Assembly: GCF_031143425.1 (NCBI RefSeq) | Contig: NC_090451.1 | Span: 353,532,339 to 353,596,338, forward strand | From: Pleurodeles waltl | Taxonomy: Eukaryota > Chordata > Amphibia > Caudata > Salamandridae | Direction of reading: 5' to 3' | Length of the DNA: 64,000 nucleotides | Shown: piece by piece, positions 29,675 to 42,096 of the stretch | How the letters are laid out: every line of letters starts with the position of its first letter | Numbering within the stretch: position 1 is the stretch's first letter | Notes under the pieces: generated by a model | What the model was told of the DNA's origin: nothing | Database searches by the model: none | What the model saw: only the letters and a program-made list of their open reading frames with translations | Program-made: the position numbers and the translations under genes

Positions 29675-32670
29675 TGTAGGATGCTGGACTGGCTTGTAGT
29701 GAGTACCAAGGGGTACTTGCACCTTGCACCAGGTCCAGTTATCCCTTATTAGTGTATAGGGTGTCTAGCAGCTTAGGCTGATAGATAATGGTAGCTTAGC
29801 AGAGCAGCTTAGGCTGAACTAGGAGACGGGTGAAGCTACTACAGTACCACTTAGTGTCATATGCACAATATCATAAGAAAACACAATACACAGTTATACT
29901 AAAAATAAAGGTACTTTATTTTTATGACAATGTGCCAAAGTATCTTAGAGTGTACCCTCAGTGAGAGGATAGGAAATATACACAAGATATATATACACAA
30001 TAGCAAAAAGATGCAGTATAGCCTTAGAAAACAGTGCAAACAATGTATAGTTACAATAGGATGCAATGGGGAAACATAGGGATAGGGGCAACACAAACCA
30101 TATACTCCAAAAGTGGAATGCGAACCACGAATGGACCCCAAACCTATGTGACCTTGTAGAGGGTCGCTGGGACTATTAGAAAATAGTGAGAGTTAGAAAA
30201 ATAACCCTCCCCAAGACCCTGAAAAGTGAGTGCAAAGTGCACTAAAGTTCCCCTAAGGACAAAGAAGTCGTGTTAGAGGAATAATGCAGGAAAGACACAA
30301 ACCAACAATGCAACAACTGTGGATTTCCAATCTAGGGTACCTGTGGAACAAGGGGACCAAGTCCGAAAGTCACAAGCAAGTCGGAGATGGGCATATGCCC
30401 AGGAAATGCCAGCTGTGGATGCAAAGAAGTTTCTACTGGACAGAAGAAGCTGAGGTTTCTGCAGGAACGAAAAGGGCTAGAGACTTCCCCTTTGGTGGAC
30501 GGATCCCTCTCGCCGTGGAGAGTCGTGCAGAAGTGTTTTCCCGACGAAAGAACGCCAACAAGCCTTGCTAGCTGCAAATCGTGCGGTTAGCGTTTTTGGA
30601 CGCTGCTGTGGCCCTGGAGGGACCAGGAGGTCGCAAATTGGACCAGGAGAGAGAGGGGACGTCGAGCAAGACAAGGAGCCCTCTCAGCAGCAGGTAGCAC
30701 CCGGAGAAGTGCCAGAAACAGGCACTACGAGGATGCGTGAAACGGTGCTCACCCGAAGTTACACAAAGGAGTCCCACGTCGCCGGAGACCAACTTAGAAA
30801 GTCGTGCAATGCAGGTTAGAGTGCCGTGGACCCAGGCTTGGCTGTGCACAAAGGATTTCCGCCGGAAGTGCACAGGGGCCGGAGTAGCTGCAAAAGTCGT
30901 GGTTCCCAGCAATGCAGCCCAGCGAGGTGAGGCAAGGACTTACCTCCACCAAACTTGGACTGAAGAGTCACTGGACTGTGGGGGTCCCTTGGACAGAGTC
31001 GCTGGATTCGAGGGACCTCGCTCGTCGTGCTGAGAGGAGACCCAAGGGACCGGTAATGCAGCTTTTTGGTGCCTGCGGTTGCAGGGGGAAGATTCCGTCG
31101 ACCCACGGGAGATTTCTTCGGAGCTTCTGGTGCAGAGAGGAGGCAGACTACCCCCACAGCATGCACAAGCAGGAAAACAGTTGAGAAGGCGGCAGGATCA
31201 GCGTTACAGAGTTGCAGTAGTCGTCTTTGCTACTATGTTGCAGGTTTGCAGGCTTCCAGCGCGGTCAGCAGTCGATTCCTTGGCAGAAGGTGAAGAGAGA
31301 GATGCAGAGGAACTCGGATGAGCTCTTGCATTCGTTATCTAAAGTTTCCCCAGAGACAGAGACCCTAAATAGCCAGAAAAGAGGGTTTGGCTACCTAGGA
31401 GAGAGGATAGGCTACTAACACCTGAAGGAGCCTATCAGAAGGAGTCTCTGACGTCACCTGGTGGCACTGGCCACTCAGAGCAGTCCAGTGTGCCAGCAGC
31501 ACCTCTGTTTCCAAGATGGCAGAGGTCTGGGGCACACTGGAGGAGCTCTGGACACCTCCCAGGGGAGGTGCAGGTCAGGGGAGTGGTCACTCCCCTTTCC
31601 TTTGTCCAGTTTCGCGCCAGAGCAGGGCTAAGGGGTCCCCTGAACCGGTGTAGACTGGCTTATGCAGAATTGGGCACATCTGTGCCCAACAAAGCATTTC
31701 CAGAGGCTGGGGGAGGCTACTCCTCCCCTGCCTTCACACCATTTTCCAAAGGGAGAGGGTGTAACACCCTCTCTCAGAGGAAGTTCTTTGTTCTGCCATC
31801 CTGGGCCAGACCTGGCTGGACCCCAGGAGGGCAGATGCCTGTCTGAGGGGTTGGCAGCAGCAGCAGCTGCAGTGAAACCCCAGGAAGGGCAGTTTGGCAG
31901 TACCAGGGTCTGTGCTACAGACCACTGGGATCATGGGATTGTGCCAACTATGCCAGGATGGCATAGAGGGGGCAATTCCATGATCATAGACATGTTACAT
32001 GGCCATATTCGGAGTTACCATTGTGAAGCTACATATAGGTAGTGACCTATATGTAGTGCACGCGTGTAATGGTGTCCCCGCACTCACAAAGTTCAGGGAA
32101 TTGGCTCTGAACAATGTGGGGGCACCTTGGCTAGTGCCAGGGTGCCCTCACACTAAGTAACTTTGCACCTAACCTTCACTAGGTAAAGGTTAGACATATA
32201 GGTGACTTATAAGTTACTTAAGTGCAGTGTAAAATGGCTGTGAAATAACGTGGACGTTATTTCACTCAGGCTGCAGTGGCAGGCCTGTGTAAGAATTGTC
32301 AGAGCTCCCTATGGGTGGCAAAAGAAATGCTGCAGCCCATAGGGATCTCCTGGAACCCCAATACCCTGGGTACCTCAGTACCATATACTAGGGAATTATA
32401 AGGGTGTTCCAGTAAGCCAATGTAAATTGGTAAAAATGGTCACTAGCCTGTTAGTGACAATTTGGAAAGAAATGAGAGAGCATAACCACTGAGGTTCTGA
32501 TTAGCAGAGCCTCAGTGAGACAGTTAGTCACTACACAGGTAACACATTCAGGCACACTTATGAGCACTGGGGCCCTGGTGAACAGGGTCCCAGTGACACA
32601 TACAACTAAAACAACATATATACAGTTAAAAATGGGGGTAACATGCCAGGCAAGATGGTACTTTCCTACA
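29675..32670 (-). mobile_element. Solo LTR of the G type (2996 bp)
   Basis: Full LTR with ends TGTAGGATGC and CTTTCCTACA on the plus strand, flanked by CTAAG at 29670-29674 and 32671-32675. No internal sequence is attached. This is the product expected from recombination between the two LTRs of one insertion. A CRE-like TGACGTCA is at 31449-31456. Confidence 0.92.
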
Positions 32671-32675
32671 CTAAG

Positions 32676-32733
32676 GGTGTCCAAGATACCCCACCCCAAG
32701 ACCCTGAAAAGTAGGAGTAAAGTTACCCTACTG
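32676..32733 (-). repeat. Continuation of the interrupted minus LTR
   Basis: GGGTGTCCAAGATACCCCAC and the following bases match the corresponding part of other LTRs. It breaks off at GTTACCCTAC, where another LTR end begins. Confidence 0.7.
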
Positions 32734-35342
32734 TAGGAGGCTGGCCTGGCTTATAGTGGGTACCTTGTAGGCTGAACTAGGAGACATGCAAAGCTCCTAC
32801 TATACCACTTATATCATATAGTAATATACACAAATTATATGTACACAAACCCAAAACAGGTAAGTAACAGTAAGAAAAGTAGTGCAAACAATGTAGGATC
32901 ACAATAAGATGCAAGAGGTGAACATAGGTCTAGGGGCAACACAAACCATATTCTCCAAAAGTGGAATGCGAATCACGAATGGACCCCAGACTGATGGGAG
33001 GTTGTAGAGGGTCGCTGGGACTGTAGGAAAACAGTAAGGGTGCCCAAGACACCCCACCCCAAGACCCTAGAAAGTAGAAGTAAAGTTACCCTACTACCCC
33101 AGAAAGGACACAATAGTTGTGATATGGGATTCTGCAAGAACCACAAGCACCAGCAAAACACTGAAGATGGATTCCTGGACCTGAGGACCTGTAAAGGAAG
33201 GGGACCAAGTCCAAGAGTCGCGATAGTGTCCAGGGGGGCAGGAGCCCACAAATCCCCGGATGAAGGTGCAAAAGGGCTGCCTCCGGGTGGAAGAAACCGA
33301 AGATTCTGCAACAACGACAAGGGCCAGGAACTTATCCTTTGGATGGAAGATGTCTCACGGCGTGCTGGAGGTTGCAGAAGTGTTTCCAGGCAGAAATACC
33401 ACAAACAAGCCTTGCTAGCTGCAAGAGTCGCGGTTGAGGATTTTGGATGCTGCTGGGGACCAGGAAGGACCAGGATGTCGCCCCTTGGAGGAGGAGACAG
33501 AGGGGGCTCTCAGGAACTCAGAGAGCCCCCACAGAAGCAGGCAGCACCAGCAGAAGTACCAGAGCAGGCACTTAGAAGATCTGTGAACTCAGAGTCACAA
33601 AAGGAGGGTCCAGCGACGTCTGAGTCCAACTCACCGGGTTGAGCACTGCAGGACGGAGTACTGGGGACCCAGGCTAGGCTGCGCACAAAGGAATCCTTGG
33701 AAAAGTGCACAGAAGCCGGAGCAGCTGCAAGTCACGCAGTACACAGGTTTGCTGGCTGGCGTGGGGAGGCAAGGACTTACCTCCACCAAATTTGGACAGA
33801 AGGGCCACTTGTCTGTGGGAGACACTTGGACCCAGCTCCTGTGTTCCAGGGACCACGCTCGTCAGGATGAGAGGGGACCCAGAGGACCGGTGATGCAGAA
33901 GTTTGGTGCCTGCGTTGGCAGGGGGAAGATTCCGTCGACCCACGGGAGATTTCTTCTTGGCTTCCAGTGCAGGATGAAGGCAGACAGCCCTCACAGCACG
34001 CACCACCAGGAAACAGTCGAGAATGCCGGCAGGATGAGGCGCTACAATGTTGCTGGTAGTCGTCTTGCTACTTTGTTGCGGTTTTGCAGGCGTCCTGGAG
34101 CAGTCAGCGGTCAATACTTGGGAGAAGTCGAAGAGGGAAGTGCAGAGGAACTCTGGTGAGTTCTTGCATTCACTATCTGAGGAATAGCCCAGAGGAGAGA
34201 CCCTAAATAGCCAGAAAAGGAGGTATGGCTACCAAGAAACAAGGTTTGTCTACCAAGAGAGGTAAGCACCTATCAGGTGGGGTCTCTGACGTCAACTGCT
34301 GGCACTGGCCACTCAGAGCAGTCCATGGTGCCCCAACACCTCTGAATCGAAGATGGCCGAGGTCTGGGACACACTGGAGGAGCTCTGGGCACCTCCCCTG
34401 GGAGGTACTGGTCAGGGGAGTGGTCACTTCCCTTTCCTTTGTCCAGTTTCGTGCCAGAGCAGGGCTGGGGGATCCCTGAACCGGTGTAGACTGGCTTATG
34501 CAGAGATGGGCACTATCTGTGCCCATCAAAGCATTTCCAGAGGCTAGGGGAGGCTACTCCTCCCCAGCCCTTCACACCTATTTCCAAAGAGAGAGGGTGT
34601 AACACCCTCTCTCAGAGGAAATCCTTTGTTCTGCCTTCCTGGGACTGGGCTGCGCAGACCCCAGGGGGGCAGAAAACTGTCTGAGGGGTTGGCAGCAGCT
34701 GCAGTGGAAACCCCGGAAAGGCAGTTTGGCAGTACCCGGGTTCTGTGCTGGAGACCCGGAGGATCATGGAATTGTCCCACCCAACACCAGCCTTATAAGT
34801 TACTTAAGTGCAGTGGTAAATGGCTGTGAAATAACGTGGGCGTTATTTCACTCAGGCTGCACTGGCAGGCCTGTGTAAGAATTGTCAGATCTCCCGGTGG
34901 GGGGCAAAATAAATGCTGCAGCCCATAGGGATCTCCTGGAACCCCAATACCCTGGGTACCTCAGTACCATTAAATAGGGAATTATAAGGGTGTTCCAGTA
35001 TGCCAATGTGAATTGGTGAAATTGTTCACTAGCCTGTTAGTGACAATTTGGAAAGCAGAGAGAGCATAACCACTGAGGTTCTGGTTAGCAGAGCCTCAGT
35101 GAGACAGTTAGGCATCACACAGGGAACACATACATATAGGCCATAAACTTATGAGCACTGGGGTCCTGGCAAGCAGGGTCCCAGTGACACATACCAAACA
35201 TACTGACAACATAGGGTCTTCACTATGAGCACTGGGCCCTGGCTAGCAGGATCCCAGTGAGACAGTGAAAACATCCCGACATATACTCACAAACAGGCCA
35301 AAAGTGGAGGTAACAAGGTTAGAAAGAGGCTACTTTCTCACA
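32734..35342 (-). repeat. Diverged minus LTR (2.6 kb)
   Basis: From TGTAGGAGGCTGGCCTGG to GGCTACTTTCTCACA. It has lost about 120 bp near its left end and 300-400 bp near 34790, where the ACATATAGG stem and neighbouring stems are missing. The CRE TGACGTCA (34287-34294) is retained, and the palindrome near 34830 has a base change. Flanks (CCTAC, CATAT) do not match, so it is a recombination product, not a simple insertion. Confidence 0.75.
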
Positions 35343-35644
35343 CATATGGACAAAGTTTTTGCCCAGCTATGGCTTTACTGAGACAGCATCCCTGTCTGGC
35401 ATTCTCATCATTTGATATAGGTCCAGTGGAGAATTCCCACTGCTCTAAACTAAAACGTACTGATAGAAACTCTGAAAATATATCTTCATATTGTTGCTTA
35501 GCTAAAAAACTTCAAACAGGGTGGTTTACATCCCCACACGGAAGTAACCATATAGTGGATGATAAAGGGAGTAACCAGTCTATTGCAGAGCTACTCTCCA
35601 CTTATCACCACTTAGACAATAAAGTCTCAACTGGCCAAGGTTAG
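35343..35644 (+). pseudogene. gag: C-terminal end of gag-only polyprotein, unit B'
   Basis: Starts within the QHPC cassette (FCPAMALLRQHPCLAF) and runs open through LQTGWFTSPHGSNHIVDDKG to the normal end (HLDNKVSTGQG, stop at 35642-35644). Upstream codons are lost at the junction with the minus LTR at 35342. About 100 codons remain, so it is a fragment. Confidence 0.75.
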
Positions 35645-35658
35645 CCTTATTGTCCTTC

Positions 35659-35675
35659 GTTTGGGGGGGGGGTTG
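35659..35675 (+). other. Polypurine tract of unit B'
   Basis: TTT, ten G and TTG directly before TGTGAG of the shared LTR. Confidence 0.65.
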
Positions 35676-35952
35676 TGTGAGAAAGTAGCCTCTTTCTAGC
35701 CTTGTTACCCCCACGTTTGGCCTGTTTGTGAGTATATGTCAGGGTGTTTTCACTGTCTCACTAGGATCCTGCTAGCCAGGGCCCAGTGCTCATAGTGAAA
35801 ACCCTATGTTTTCAGTATGTTTGTTATGTGTCACTGGGACCCTGCTAGCCAAGACCCCAGTGCTCATAAGTTTGTGGCCTATATGTATGTGTTCCCTGTG
35901 TGATGCCTAACTGTCTCACTGAGGCTCTGCTAACAAGAACCTCAGTGGTTAT
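35676..35952 (+). repeat. First array LTR, part 1
   Basis: Begins TGTGAGAAAGTAGCC and contains three hairpin modules (about 35757-35945). Interrupted by element E; 35948-35952 is GTTAT, the left target duplication. Continues at 45238. Confidence 0.85.
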
Positions 35953-38900
35953 TGTAGGAGGCTGGACTGGCTTGTAGTGAGTACCAAGGGGTACTTGCAC
36001 CTTGCACCAGGCCCAGTTATCCCATATTAGTGTATAGGGTGTCTAGCAGCTTAGGCTGATAGATAATGGTAGCTTAGCAGAGCAGCTCAGGCTGAACTAG
36101 GAGACGTGTGAAGCTACTACAGTACCACTCAGTGTCATATGCACAATATCATAAGAAAACACAATACAAAGTTATACTAAAAATAAAGGTACTTTATTTT
36201 TATGACAATATGCCAAAGTATCTTAGAGTGTACCCTCAGTGAGAGGATAGGAAATATACACAAGATATATATACACAATAGCAAAAATATGCAGTATAGT
36301 CTTAGAAAACAGTGCAAACAATGTATAGTTACAATAGGATGCAATGGGGAAACATAGGGATAGGGGCAACACAAACCATATACTCCAAAAGTGGAATGCG
36401 AACCACGAATGGACCCCAAACCTAGGTGACCTTGTAGAGGGTCGCTGGGACTATTAGAAAATAGTGAGAGTTAGAAAAATAACCCTCCCCAAGACCCTGA
36501 AAAGTGAGTGCAAAGTGCACTAAAGTTCCCCTAAGGACAAAGTAGTTGTGTTAGAGGAATAATGCAGGAAAGACACAAACCAGCAATGCAACAACTGTGG
36601 ATTTCCAATCTAGGGTACCTGTGGAACAAGGGGACCAAGTCCAAAAGTCACAAGCAAGTCGGAGATGGGCAGATGCCCAGGAAATGCCAGCTGCGGGTGC
36701 AAAGAAGCTTCGACTGCACAGAAGAAGCTGAGGTTTCTGCAGGAACAAAAAGGGCTAGAGACTTCCCCTTTGGTGGACGGATCCCTCTCGCCTTGGAGAG
36801 TCGTGCAGAAGTGTTTTCCCGCCGGAAGGACGCCAACAAGCCTTGCTAGTCGCAAATCGTGCGTTTGGCGTTTTTGGACGCTGCTGGGGCCCAGGAGGGA
36901 CCAGGAGGTCGCAAATTGGACCTGAAGAGAGAGGGGACGTCGAGCAAGACAAAGAGCCCTCACTGAAGCAGGTAGCACCCGGAGAAGTGCCAGAAACAGG
37001 CACTACGAGGATGCGTGAAACGGTGCTCGCCGAAGTTGCACAAAGGAGTCCCACGTCGCCGGAGACCAACTTAGAAAGTCGTGCAATGCAGGTTAGAGTG
37101 CCGTGGACCCAGGCTTGGCTGTGCACAAAGGATTTCCGCCGGAAGTGCACAAGGGCCGGAGTAGCTGCAAAGTCACGGTTCCCAGCAATGCAGCCCAGCG
37201 AGGTGAGGCAAGGACTTACCTCCACCAAACTTGGACTGAAGAGTCACTGGACTGTGGGGGTCACTTGGACAGAGTCGTTGGATTCGAGGGACCTCGCTCG
37301 TCGTGCTGAGAGGATACCCAAGGGACCGGTAATGCAGCTTTTTGGTGCCTGCGGTTGCAGGGGGAAGATTCCGTCGACCCACTGGAGATTTCTTCGGAGC
37401 TTCTGGTGCAGAGAGGAGGCAGACTACCCCCACAGCATGCACAAGCAGGAAAACAGTTGAGAAGGCGGCAGGATCAGCGTTACAGAGTTGCAGTAGTCGT
37501 CTTTGCTACTATGTTGCAGGTTTGCAGGCTTCCAGCGCGGTCAGCAGTCGATTCCTTATCAGAAGGTGAAGAGAGAGATGCAGAGGAACTCGGCTGAGCT
37601 CATGCATTCGTTATCTGCAGTTTCCCCAGAGACAGAGACCCTAAATAGCCAGAAAAGAGGGTTTGGCTACCTAGGAGAGAGGATAGGCTACTAACACCTG
37701 AAGGAGCCTATCAGCAGGAGTCTCTGACGTCACCTGATGGCACTGGCCACTCAGAGCAGTCCAGTGTGCCAGCAGCACCTCTGTTTCCAAGATGGCAGAG
37801 GTCTGGAGCACACTGGAGGAGCTCTGGACACCTCCCAGGGGAGGTGCAGGTCAGGGGAGTGGTCACTCCCCTTTCCTTTGTCCAGTTTCGCACCAGAGCA
37901 GGGGCTAAGGGGTCCCTGAACCGGTGTAGACTGGCTTATGCAGAATTGGGCACATCTGTGCCCAACAAAGCATTTCCAGAGGCTGGGGGAGGCTACTCCT
38001 CCCCTGCCTTCACACCATTTTCCAAAGGGAGAGGGTGTCACACCCTCTCTCAGAGGAAGTTCTTTGTTCTGCCATCCTGGGCCAGGCCTGGCTGGACCCC
38101 AGGAGGGCAGCTGCCTGTCTGAGGGGTTGGCAGCAGCAGCAGCTGCAGTGAAACCCCAGGAAGGGCAGTTTGGCAGTACCAGGGTCTGTGCTACAGACCA
38201 CTGGGATCATGGGATTGTGCCAACTATGCCAGGATGGCGTAGAGGGGGCAATTCCACGATCATAGACATGTTACATGGCCATATTCGGAGTTACCATTGT
38301 GAAGCTACATATAGGTAGTGACCTATATGTAGTGCACGCGTGTAATGGTGTCCCCGCACTCACAAAGTTCAGGGAATTGGCTCTGAACAATGTGGGGGGC
38401 ACCTTGGCTAGTGCCAGGGTGCCCTCACACTAAGTAACTTTGCACCTAACCTTTACCAGGTAAAGGTTAGACATATAGGTGACTTATAAGTTACTTAAGT
38501 GCAGTGTAAAATGGCTGTGAAATAACGTGGACGTTATTTCACTCAGGCTGCAGTGGCAGGCCTGTGTAAGATTTGTCAGAGCTCCCTATGGGTGGCAAAA
38601 GAAATGCTGCAGCCCATAGGGATCTCCTGGAACCCCAATACCCTGGGTACCTCAGTACCATATACTAGGGAATTATAAGGGTGTTCCAGTAAGCCAATGT
38701 AAATTGGTAAAATTGGTCACTAGCCTGTTAGTGACAATTTGAAAGTAATGAGAGAGCATAACCACTGAGGTTCTGGTTAGCAGAGCCTCAGTGAGACAGT
38801 TAGGCACCACACAGGGAACATATACATGCACACCTATGAGCACTGGGGCCCTGTGTGACAGGGTCCCAGTGACACATACATATAGGCCACAAACCTATGA

Positions 38901-39098
38901 GCACTGGGGTCCTGACCAGCAGGATCCCAGTGACACATAACAAACATACTGAAAACATAGTGTTTTCACTATGAGCACTGAGGCCTGGCTATCAGGATCC
39001 CAGTGAGACAGTGAAAACAGTGACAAACATCCTGACATACACTCACAAACAGGCCAAAAGTGGGGGTAACAAGGCTAGAAAGAGGCTACCTTCTCACA
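35953..39098 (-). repeat. 3' LTR of element E (3146 bp)
   Basis: Ends TGTAGGAGGC and TTCTCACA on the plus strand. CRE at 37725-37732 and hairpin modules near 38760-39005. Joined to the polypurine tract at 39099. Confidence 0.92.
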
Positions 39099-39116
39099 CA
39101 ACCCCCCCCCCCAAAC
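39099..39116 (-). other. Polypurine tract of element E
   Basis: Plus strand reads CAA, a run of C, then AAA. On the minus strand this is TTT, a G run and TTG before TGTGAG. Confidence 0.7.
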
Positions 39117-39130
39117 GAAGGACAATAAGG

Positions 39131-41827
39131 CTAACCTTGGCCAGTTGAGACTTTATTGTCTAAGTGGTGATAAGTAGAGAGTAGCTCTGCAATAGACTGG
39201 TTACTCCCTTTATCATCCACTATATGGTTACTTCCCTGTGGGGATGTAAACCACCCTGTTTGAAGTTTTTTAGCTAAGCAACAATGTGAAGATGTATTTT
39301 CAGAGTTTCTATCAGTAAGTTTTAGTTTAGAGCAGTGGGAATTGTCCACTGAACCTATTTGTAGTGATGGAAATGCCAGACAGGGATGCTGTCTCAGAAA
39401 AGCCATAGCTGGGCAAAAACTTTGTCCATCTGGCTGGAAGAGAGAACAGGGATGCTGTTTCTCTTGAGTTGGAGCAGGGCAGGGATGCTGTCCTATGAGC
39501 TCCACACTAGGGCAGGGATGCTGTCCTAAGTGTTGTGAGGTAGTGCAGGGTTTCTGCACTAAAGTTTCTCTGGGAGGGTTGGAGGGATGCTCCATGTTAA
39601 CTAAAATGGTGCTGTTTTTCTCACCAATGTTAGTTATCCCACAGAGAGGTACTTCCACCTCAGGGAGTCCAGCTTTGGCAGCTGATGATTCCTTTGGAAC
39701 AGGTGCCACCCCAGGAGAGGTTTCTCCCACCACAGGAATAGTATCCTGAATGGTAGGGTGGTTAGGGGATACTGTGATACCCTTTTTACCTGTTGATGGA
39801 GAGGGATCCTGAGTTTTCAGGCCTTCTCTCCTTTGCTTTTTCATTTCAGTAGAAATGAGAGGGAACAATTCCTCAGGGATGCCCAGCATGGCTGCATGGG
39901 CATAAAACTCTACATCAGCCCAACCTGAGGCCTCTAGGTCATTACCTAAGAGACAGTCTACAGGTAAGCTAGGTGATACCACCACCTGCTTAGGGCCAGT
40001 AACTCCACCCCAACTAAACTGAATTATAGCTAAGGGAAGAAACTTAGTGGAGTTATGGACATCAATAATCTTATACTGTTGTCCAATGATGTGTTGATCA
40101 GGGTGCACTAGGTTTTCAGTCACCAAAGTGAAACTGGCACCTGTGTCCCTGTAGGCCAAGGCCTCAACACAATTTATTGAAACTGTCTGCCTGTACTTAT
40201 CCATTGTAAGGGGACAAGCAGCCAGTGTGGCAAGGCCAATGCCACTAGGTGTGACAGAAACTGTCTTGGGAGTGACTACCCCAGTTTCTACTATGGACCC
40301 AAAAGTGAACCCAACTACACCCTTTGCTTGACTGTTGCCAGCAGTCCCACCACTAGTACCACTACTGCTAGGGGCACTAGAGCTTGATGTATTAGTGGTG
40401 GTAGGCTCAGGGGGTTTACCTGGACAGGACTTATCCCCTGGCCTATGGCCTCTGTTTTTACACACAAAGCACCAAGGCTTTTTAATGTGTGCAGGTTGAG
40501 AAGAAGAGGAAGAATTAGTTTTATCCCCACCCTCTGAAGAGTGTTTAAGATTTGAAGTGGGATCTTTGGTTTTACCCTTATCCCCATGCTTATCTTGAGA
40601 TTTTTCACCATCTTTCTTCTTATTGACATCTTTGTCACCCCCTGTATGAACTTTTCTGTTCACCCTTGTTCTGACCCATTTGTCTGCCTTCTTTCCCAAT
40701 TCTTGGGGAGAGGTCAGATCAGAGTCTACCAGGTACTGGTGCAACAAATCAGACACACAATTATTAAGTATATGCTCTCTCAGGATTGTGTTATACAGGC
40801 TTTCATAATCAGTAACTTTACTGCCATGTAACCACCCCTCCAAGGCCTTCACTGAATGGTCAATGAAATCAACCCAGTCTTGTGAAGACTCCTTTTTGGT
40901 CTCTCTGAACTTTATCCTGTACTGTTCAGTGGTTAAGCCATAACCATCCAGGAGTGCATTCTTAAGAACTGTAAAATTATTGGCATCATTTTCTTTCACA
41001 GTAAGGAGCCTATCCCTACCTTTTCCACTAAATGATAGCCATAGGATAGCAGCCCACTGCCTTTGAGGGACATCCTGTACAACACAGGCCCTCTCAAGTG
41101 CAGCAAACCACTTGTTAATGTCATCCCCCTCCTTATAAGGGGGAACTATCTTGTGCAGATTCCTGGAATCATGCTCTTTTGCAGGATGACTATGGGGAAT
41201 ACTGCTGCTGCCACCATGGGTATCTAAACCCAACTTCTGTCTTTCCTTCTCTAATTCAAAAGACTGTCTATCCAAATCCAGCTGTTGCTTTTTAAGCTTC
41301 AGTCTGGTTTGTTCCACCCTCAACTTATTGAGTTCCCTCTCTAACATTCTGTCATCGGGGTTGGTGGGAGGGACATTTCTAGAAACAGAGCTATGATGGG
41401 AATGAACAGAAGGAGACCTGTCCCTTACAGAAGCCACCCTAACAGCTTGGTTTACAGAAACATTACTACCAGTATGGTGAGAATAAATGCTTTTGCTATG
41501 ATGTGAGACAACACTATTTATTTGGTGTGGCTCATCATCATTACCATCTATGCTAGATTGTCTAGTAATGGGCAGGCTAGGAAGTTTCTTTCCTGAATCT
41601 TTTCCTGGGGGAGTCCCTGAATCAGATTGGGAACTATTAGGTACTTTTTCAACAGATGGGGCACCTATGGCCTTATCCTGTTCTCTAAGCATGTTAAGTA
41701 ACAGTTCCAAGGAAGGATTTTTCCCTACACTCAAACCTCTCTCTATACAGAGACTCCTTGCTCTTTTCCAGCTAAGGTTGTCATATGCAAGTTTGGACAG
41801 ATCAACAGTTTGGCCTGTGCCAGACAT
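39131..41827 (-). CDS. gag: Gag-protease with QHPC cassette, element E
   Basis: Intact frame of 898 codons from MSGTGQTVDL. Order: SAP-like N-terminus (10-50), a 13-residue insertion relative to H near 110 (KSIYSHHTGSNVS), coiled coil, capsid with SCAN-like part, zinc knuckle from Cys453 (CFVCKNRGHRPGDKSC) and retropepsin with D561TGAS and CLLGNDLE. The next 190 residues have no pol similarity I can see. They end in a cassette from about residue 758 with QKPC, three QHPC motifs, QSFC and a final QHPC. The last 40 residues (GWFTSPQGSNHIVDDKG, HLDNKVSTGQG) resemble the end of G RNase H. The particle protein and protease look functional; no enzyme for cDNA synthesis is encoded. Confidence 0.9.
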   Translation of the reverse strand: MSGTGQTVDLSKLAYDNLSWKRARSLCIERGLSVGKNPSLELLLNMLREQDKAIGAPSVEKVPNSSQSDSGTPPGKDSGKKLPSLPITRQSSIDGNDDEPHQINSVVSHHSKSIYSHHTGSNVSVNQAVRVASVRDRSPSVHSHHSSVSRNVPPTNPDDRMLERELNKLRVEQTRLKLKKQQLDLDRQSFELEKERQKLGLDTHGGSSSIPHSHPAKEHDSRNLHKIVPPYKEGDDINKWFAALERACVVQDVPQRQWAAILWLSFSGKGRDRLLTVKENDANNFTVLKNALLDGYGLTTEQYRIKFRETKKESSQDWVDFIDHSVKALEGWLHGSKVTDYESLYNTILREHILNNCVSDLLHQYLVDSDLTSPQELGKKADKWVRTRVNRKVHTGGDKDVNKKKDGEKSQDKHGDKGKTKDPTSNLKHSSEGGDKTNSSSSSQPAHIKKPWCFVCKNRGHRPGDKSCPGKPPEPTTTNTSSSSAPSSSGTSGGTAGNSQAKGVVGFTFGSIVETGVVTPKTVSVTPSGIGLATLAACPLTMDKYRQTVSINCVEALAYRDTGASFTLVTENLVHPDQHIIGQQYKIIDVHNSTKFLPLAIIQFSWGGVTGPKQVVVSPSLPVDCLLGNDLEASGWADVEFYAHAAMLGIPEELFPLISTEMKKQRREGLKTQDPSPSTGKKGITVSPNHPTIQDTIPVVGETSPGVAPVPKESSAAKAGLPEVEVPLCGITNIGEKNSTILVNMEHPSNPPRETLVQKPCTTSQHLGQHPCPSVELIGQHPCPAPTQEKQHPCSLFQPDGQSFCPAMAFLRQHPCLAFPSLQIGSVDNSHCSKLKLTDRNSENTSSHCCLAKKLQTGWFTSPQGSNHIVDDKGSNQSIAELLSTYHHLDNKVSTGQG

Positions 41828-42096
41828 TTTTTAGAGAGAGTTAAAGTGATAGAAAAAGAGAAAAAAGTTTTCAGAACTTTTTGGAAAGACAGAAAAAACT
41901 TTTTAAACTTTTAAGAACTTTTTGAAAGTTTAGAAGTATTTTTCAGCACTTAGAAAAGAGTGAAAAGAGGAAATGCAAAACTTTTTGGCTATGTGTATAT
42001 ACACTGACCTTGTTTTGTATATTTTTCTCTTATGAAAAGTACAATGACAAGAGTGGTAAGTAGTCTCAAGCACTTATCCCACCGCTGCACAACCAA
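41828..42096 (-). other. Leader and primer-binding site of element E
   Basis: PBS 42073-42096 (minus strand TTGGTTGTGCAGCGGTGGGA then TAAG), followed by the A/T-rich leader with AAAAGTT/AACTTTT blocks up to the gag ATG. Confidence 0.65.

Noticed and set aside
40586..40831. 81-codon plus-strand frame inside gag of E and its mirror in H (58268-58513)
   Set aside because: Antisense shadow of the gag frame, conserved only because gag is.
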